From: Thunnus maccoyii
Taxonomy: Eukaryota; Chordata; Actinopteri; Scombriformes; Scombridae
DNA: 64,000 bases
Reading direction: 5' to 3'
Assembly (NCBI RefSeq): GCF_910596095.1
Contig: NC_056554.1
Location: 4,030,001-4,094,000 of the forward strand
Shown here: one piece after another, positions 62,062 through 64,000 of the stretch
Layout of the letters: each line of letters starts with the position of its first letter
Position numbering within the stretch: the first letter of the stretch is position 1
Made by a program: the position numbers and the translations under genes
The notes under the pieces: generated by a model
Told to the model about the DNA's origin: nothing
The model's input: the letters and a program-made list of their open reading frames with translations, nothing else
The model's database searches: none

Positions 62062-64000
62062 CAGTGTTGCTTGAAACTTTTTAGAATTTTCTACATTTCT
62101 GCATAAATATGACCTAAAACATGATCAGATATTTACACAACTCCTAAAATTAGATAAAGTGAACACCATTAAACAAATGAGACAAAAAAATCTTTTTTTT
62201 TTTTCATCTTTTTTATTTATTTATTGAGGAAAATTATCCAATCTTACATATTTGTGGGAGGCAAAAGTATGTGAACCCTTCCTTTCAGTAACTGGTGTGA
62301 TCCCCTTTTACAGCAATAACTTCAACCAAACTTTTCTGGTAACTGTTTATCAGCCCTGCACATCAGCTTTTTTTTAAATTTTTTTTTTTTATTGGTGATA
62401 CTGTTAACAAGACATAGTGGAAAGGAAAAAAATAAATAAAAGACAAATCAAGCAAATAGACAAACAAACAAAAATAATGACAAACAACAGCAGTGACAAC
62501 ATCATATTACAATGAAAAAGGTAGTAAATGTAGAGAGCAACTAAGCAATATGGATTGATTGTGGGAAAAGGGAAGGGGGGGTGAGTGATTAAAGTGAGAA
62601 AAGAAGAGAGAGAGGGGGAGGAGAAAGGGAGGGGGAGAAAGAAAAAGTGAGAGCATTAATAATTATGATAATAATAATAATGATAATAATAATAACAATA
62701 CGACAATATAACATATTAATGATAATAGTCTTGTTTGATAGTATACTGTGGCGTCGGTAGCGGCAGAGGCAGCCACAATAACAGCAAAATGGGTTAAATA
62801 ATTAAGATATTTATATTAATTTATATCAATTTATATCTATTTGAGTTTATATCAATTAAATTAATTTAATATGGCTATGGGGGGTGGAGCCAAACACAGA
62901 GAGCCCAAGAAGGGGATGCCACCATCACCCCTCCACACGACAGCCAGCCCCTCCAGCAACACAGCCACAGCCCAGGGACCAGACCAGCTGAGACCAGCTA
63001 AGGGGTATTCCTCCTATAGTATTTGTCTGTTTTGCTTCTTTCCCCTTCTCCCCTTCTCTGTCTTTTGTTGTTTGTTTGTTTGCTTCTTTGTCTGTTTTGG
63101 AGACGGTCCAAACCTAGTCCAGCTGGACCACTCTCAGACCCTTTGGGAGAGAGTTTGTCCAGTGGAAGGTGACCTGCTCTAACCATTCTTTAGTAGAACA
63201 ACTTGTGTGTTTAGGGTTGTTGTCTTACTGCATGACGTGCTTTCTGTTGAGCTTCAGTTCACAGACAGATACCTTGACATTTTCCTGTAGAATTTGCTGG
63301 TACAACTCAGAACTCATGCCTCCATCCATGATTGCAAGTTGTCCTGGTTCAGAGGCAGCAAAGCAGCCCAAACCATGATACTACCACCACCATGTTTCAC
63401 AGATGGGTTAAGGTTCTTATGCTGGAATGCAGTGTTTCCTCATTGCCAAACATAACGCTCCTCTTTCAAGCCAAAAAGTTTGATTTTGGTCTCATCCATC
63501 CACAGAACATTGTTCCAATCACCTTCTGGCTTATCCACATGGTCTTGAGCGTACTATAATAGGCAGCAATGTTCTTTTTGGAGAGAAGTGGCTTTTTTCC
63601 TTGCAACTCTGCCATGCACACCATTGATGTTCAATGTTCTCCTGATGGTGGACTCATGAACATTGACTGTAGCCACTGCACGAGAGACCTTTAGTTTCCT
63701 AGAGGTTACCCTGGGGTCCATTGTGGCCTCCCAGACTATTACACGCCTGCTCTTGGTGTGATTTTTGTTGTTCGACCACTCCTGGGGAGGGTAACAATGA
63801 TGTTGGATGTCTTCAATTTATACATGATCTGCCTGACAGTTGACTGGTGGAGTCCAAACTCTTTAGAAATGGTTTTGTAACCCTTTCCAGCCTGGTGAAT
63901 ATCAACAACTCTTCTTCTAATGTCCTCAGAAATCTCCTTTGTTCGAGCCATGACACATTTCCACAAACCTGTGTTGTGAAGCTCAGACTTTGATATTAAA
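62062..64000 (-). mobile_element. Tc1-like transposon, minus strand, runs off the window; interrupted by another insertion
   Basis: Left inverted-repeat end CAGTGTTGCTTGAAACTTTT next to TA at 62060-62061. The transposase starts at 63951 on the minus strand (MARTKEISEDIRRRVVDIHQ), with the HTH segment TISKEFGLHQSTVRQIM. It then continues with frame breaks through HGGGSIMVWAAFA (about 63385-63410) and a DN.PKHTS-type site near 63215-63200. Sequence at 62368-63180 does not belong to it. The right end lies beyond base 64000. Confidence 0.8.
62368..63180 (-). mobile_element. Retroposon-like insertion nested in the Tc1 element
   Basis: About 810 bases between GCACATCAGCTT and AACCATTCTTTAGTAGAAC, which are adjacent parts of the Tc1 sequence. 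It starts with a T-rich tract (a poly-A tail on the minus strand) and contains purine-rich simple repeats (62575-62650), (ATA)n (62660-62705) and a GC-richer part at 62870-63000. That layout fits the 3' part of a LINE-like element. The 103-codon ORF at 62871-63182 has no recognised domain. Confidence 0.5.

Overview
The window looks like nuclear DNA of a ray-finned fish, most likely a spiny-rayed teleost. Genes are split into small exons by AT-rich introns with GT-AG or GC-AG borders. The background is full of Tc1-like, hAT-like, LINE and LTR debris, CA/GT microsatellites and dispersed repeats familiar from perciform genomes. There are no operons, ribosome binding sites, CRISPR arrays or tRNA genes that I can see.

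The core is a tandem segmental duplication of about 14-16 kb per unit: unit 1 about 4706-20735, unit 2 about 20736-34834, unit 3 about 34835-46270 (cut short at its right end). Each unit starts with an orphan copy of the 9-codon last exon of an afap1l1-like gene. It then carries an unexplained ORF region, a Tc1 remnant, and a complete five-exon + strand gene for a secreted protein with two C-type lectin domains (323, 330 and 330 aa), followed by a shared repeat-rich tail. Indels place units 2 and 3 closest together. A fourth lectin copy (48014-59018) is a relic with only its first and last exons.

The array is flanked by two degraded copies of another block. On the left (73-5423) are a minus-strand signal-peptide exon and afap1l1-like exons for the second PH domain, plus a frameshifted 3' end. 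On the right (51532-61576) are a minus-strand CC-chemokine-like gene, a minus-strand four-exon gene for a predicted 153-aa membrane-anchored protein of unknown family, and afap1l1-like exons for the coiled coil and C-terminus. The two afap1l1-like copies keep complementary exons and neither is complete in this window.

The most interesting signals are these. The putative ligand-binding loop of lectin domain 1 differs strongly among the three lectins while adjacent introns are nearly unchanged. The 153-aa protein gene has splice phases that agree across all four exons and a first-exon paralogue at the left edge. The chemokine-like gene has lost one cysteine of its CC pair. The youngest insertions still show their target duplications: a solo LTR in lectin 1 (GAAT) and a hAT-type element (GTGTTAAC). 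All calls are by eye from sequence; no database search was run.
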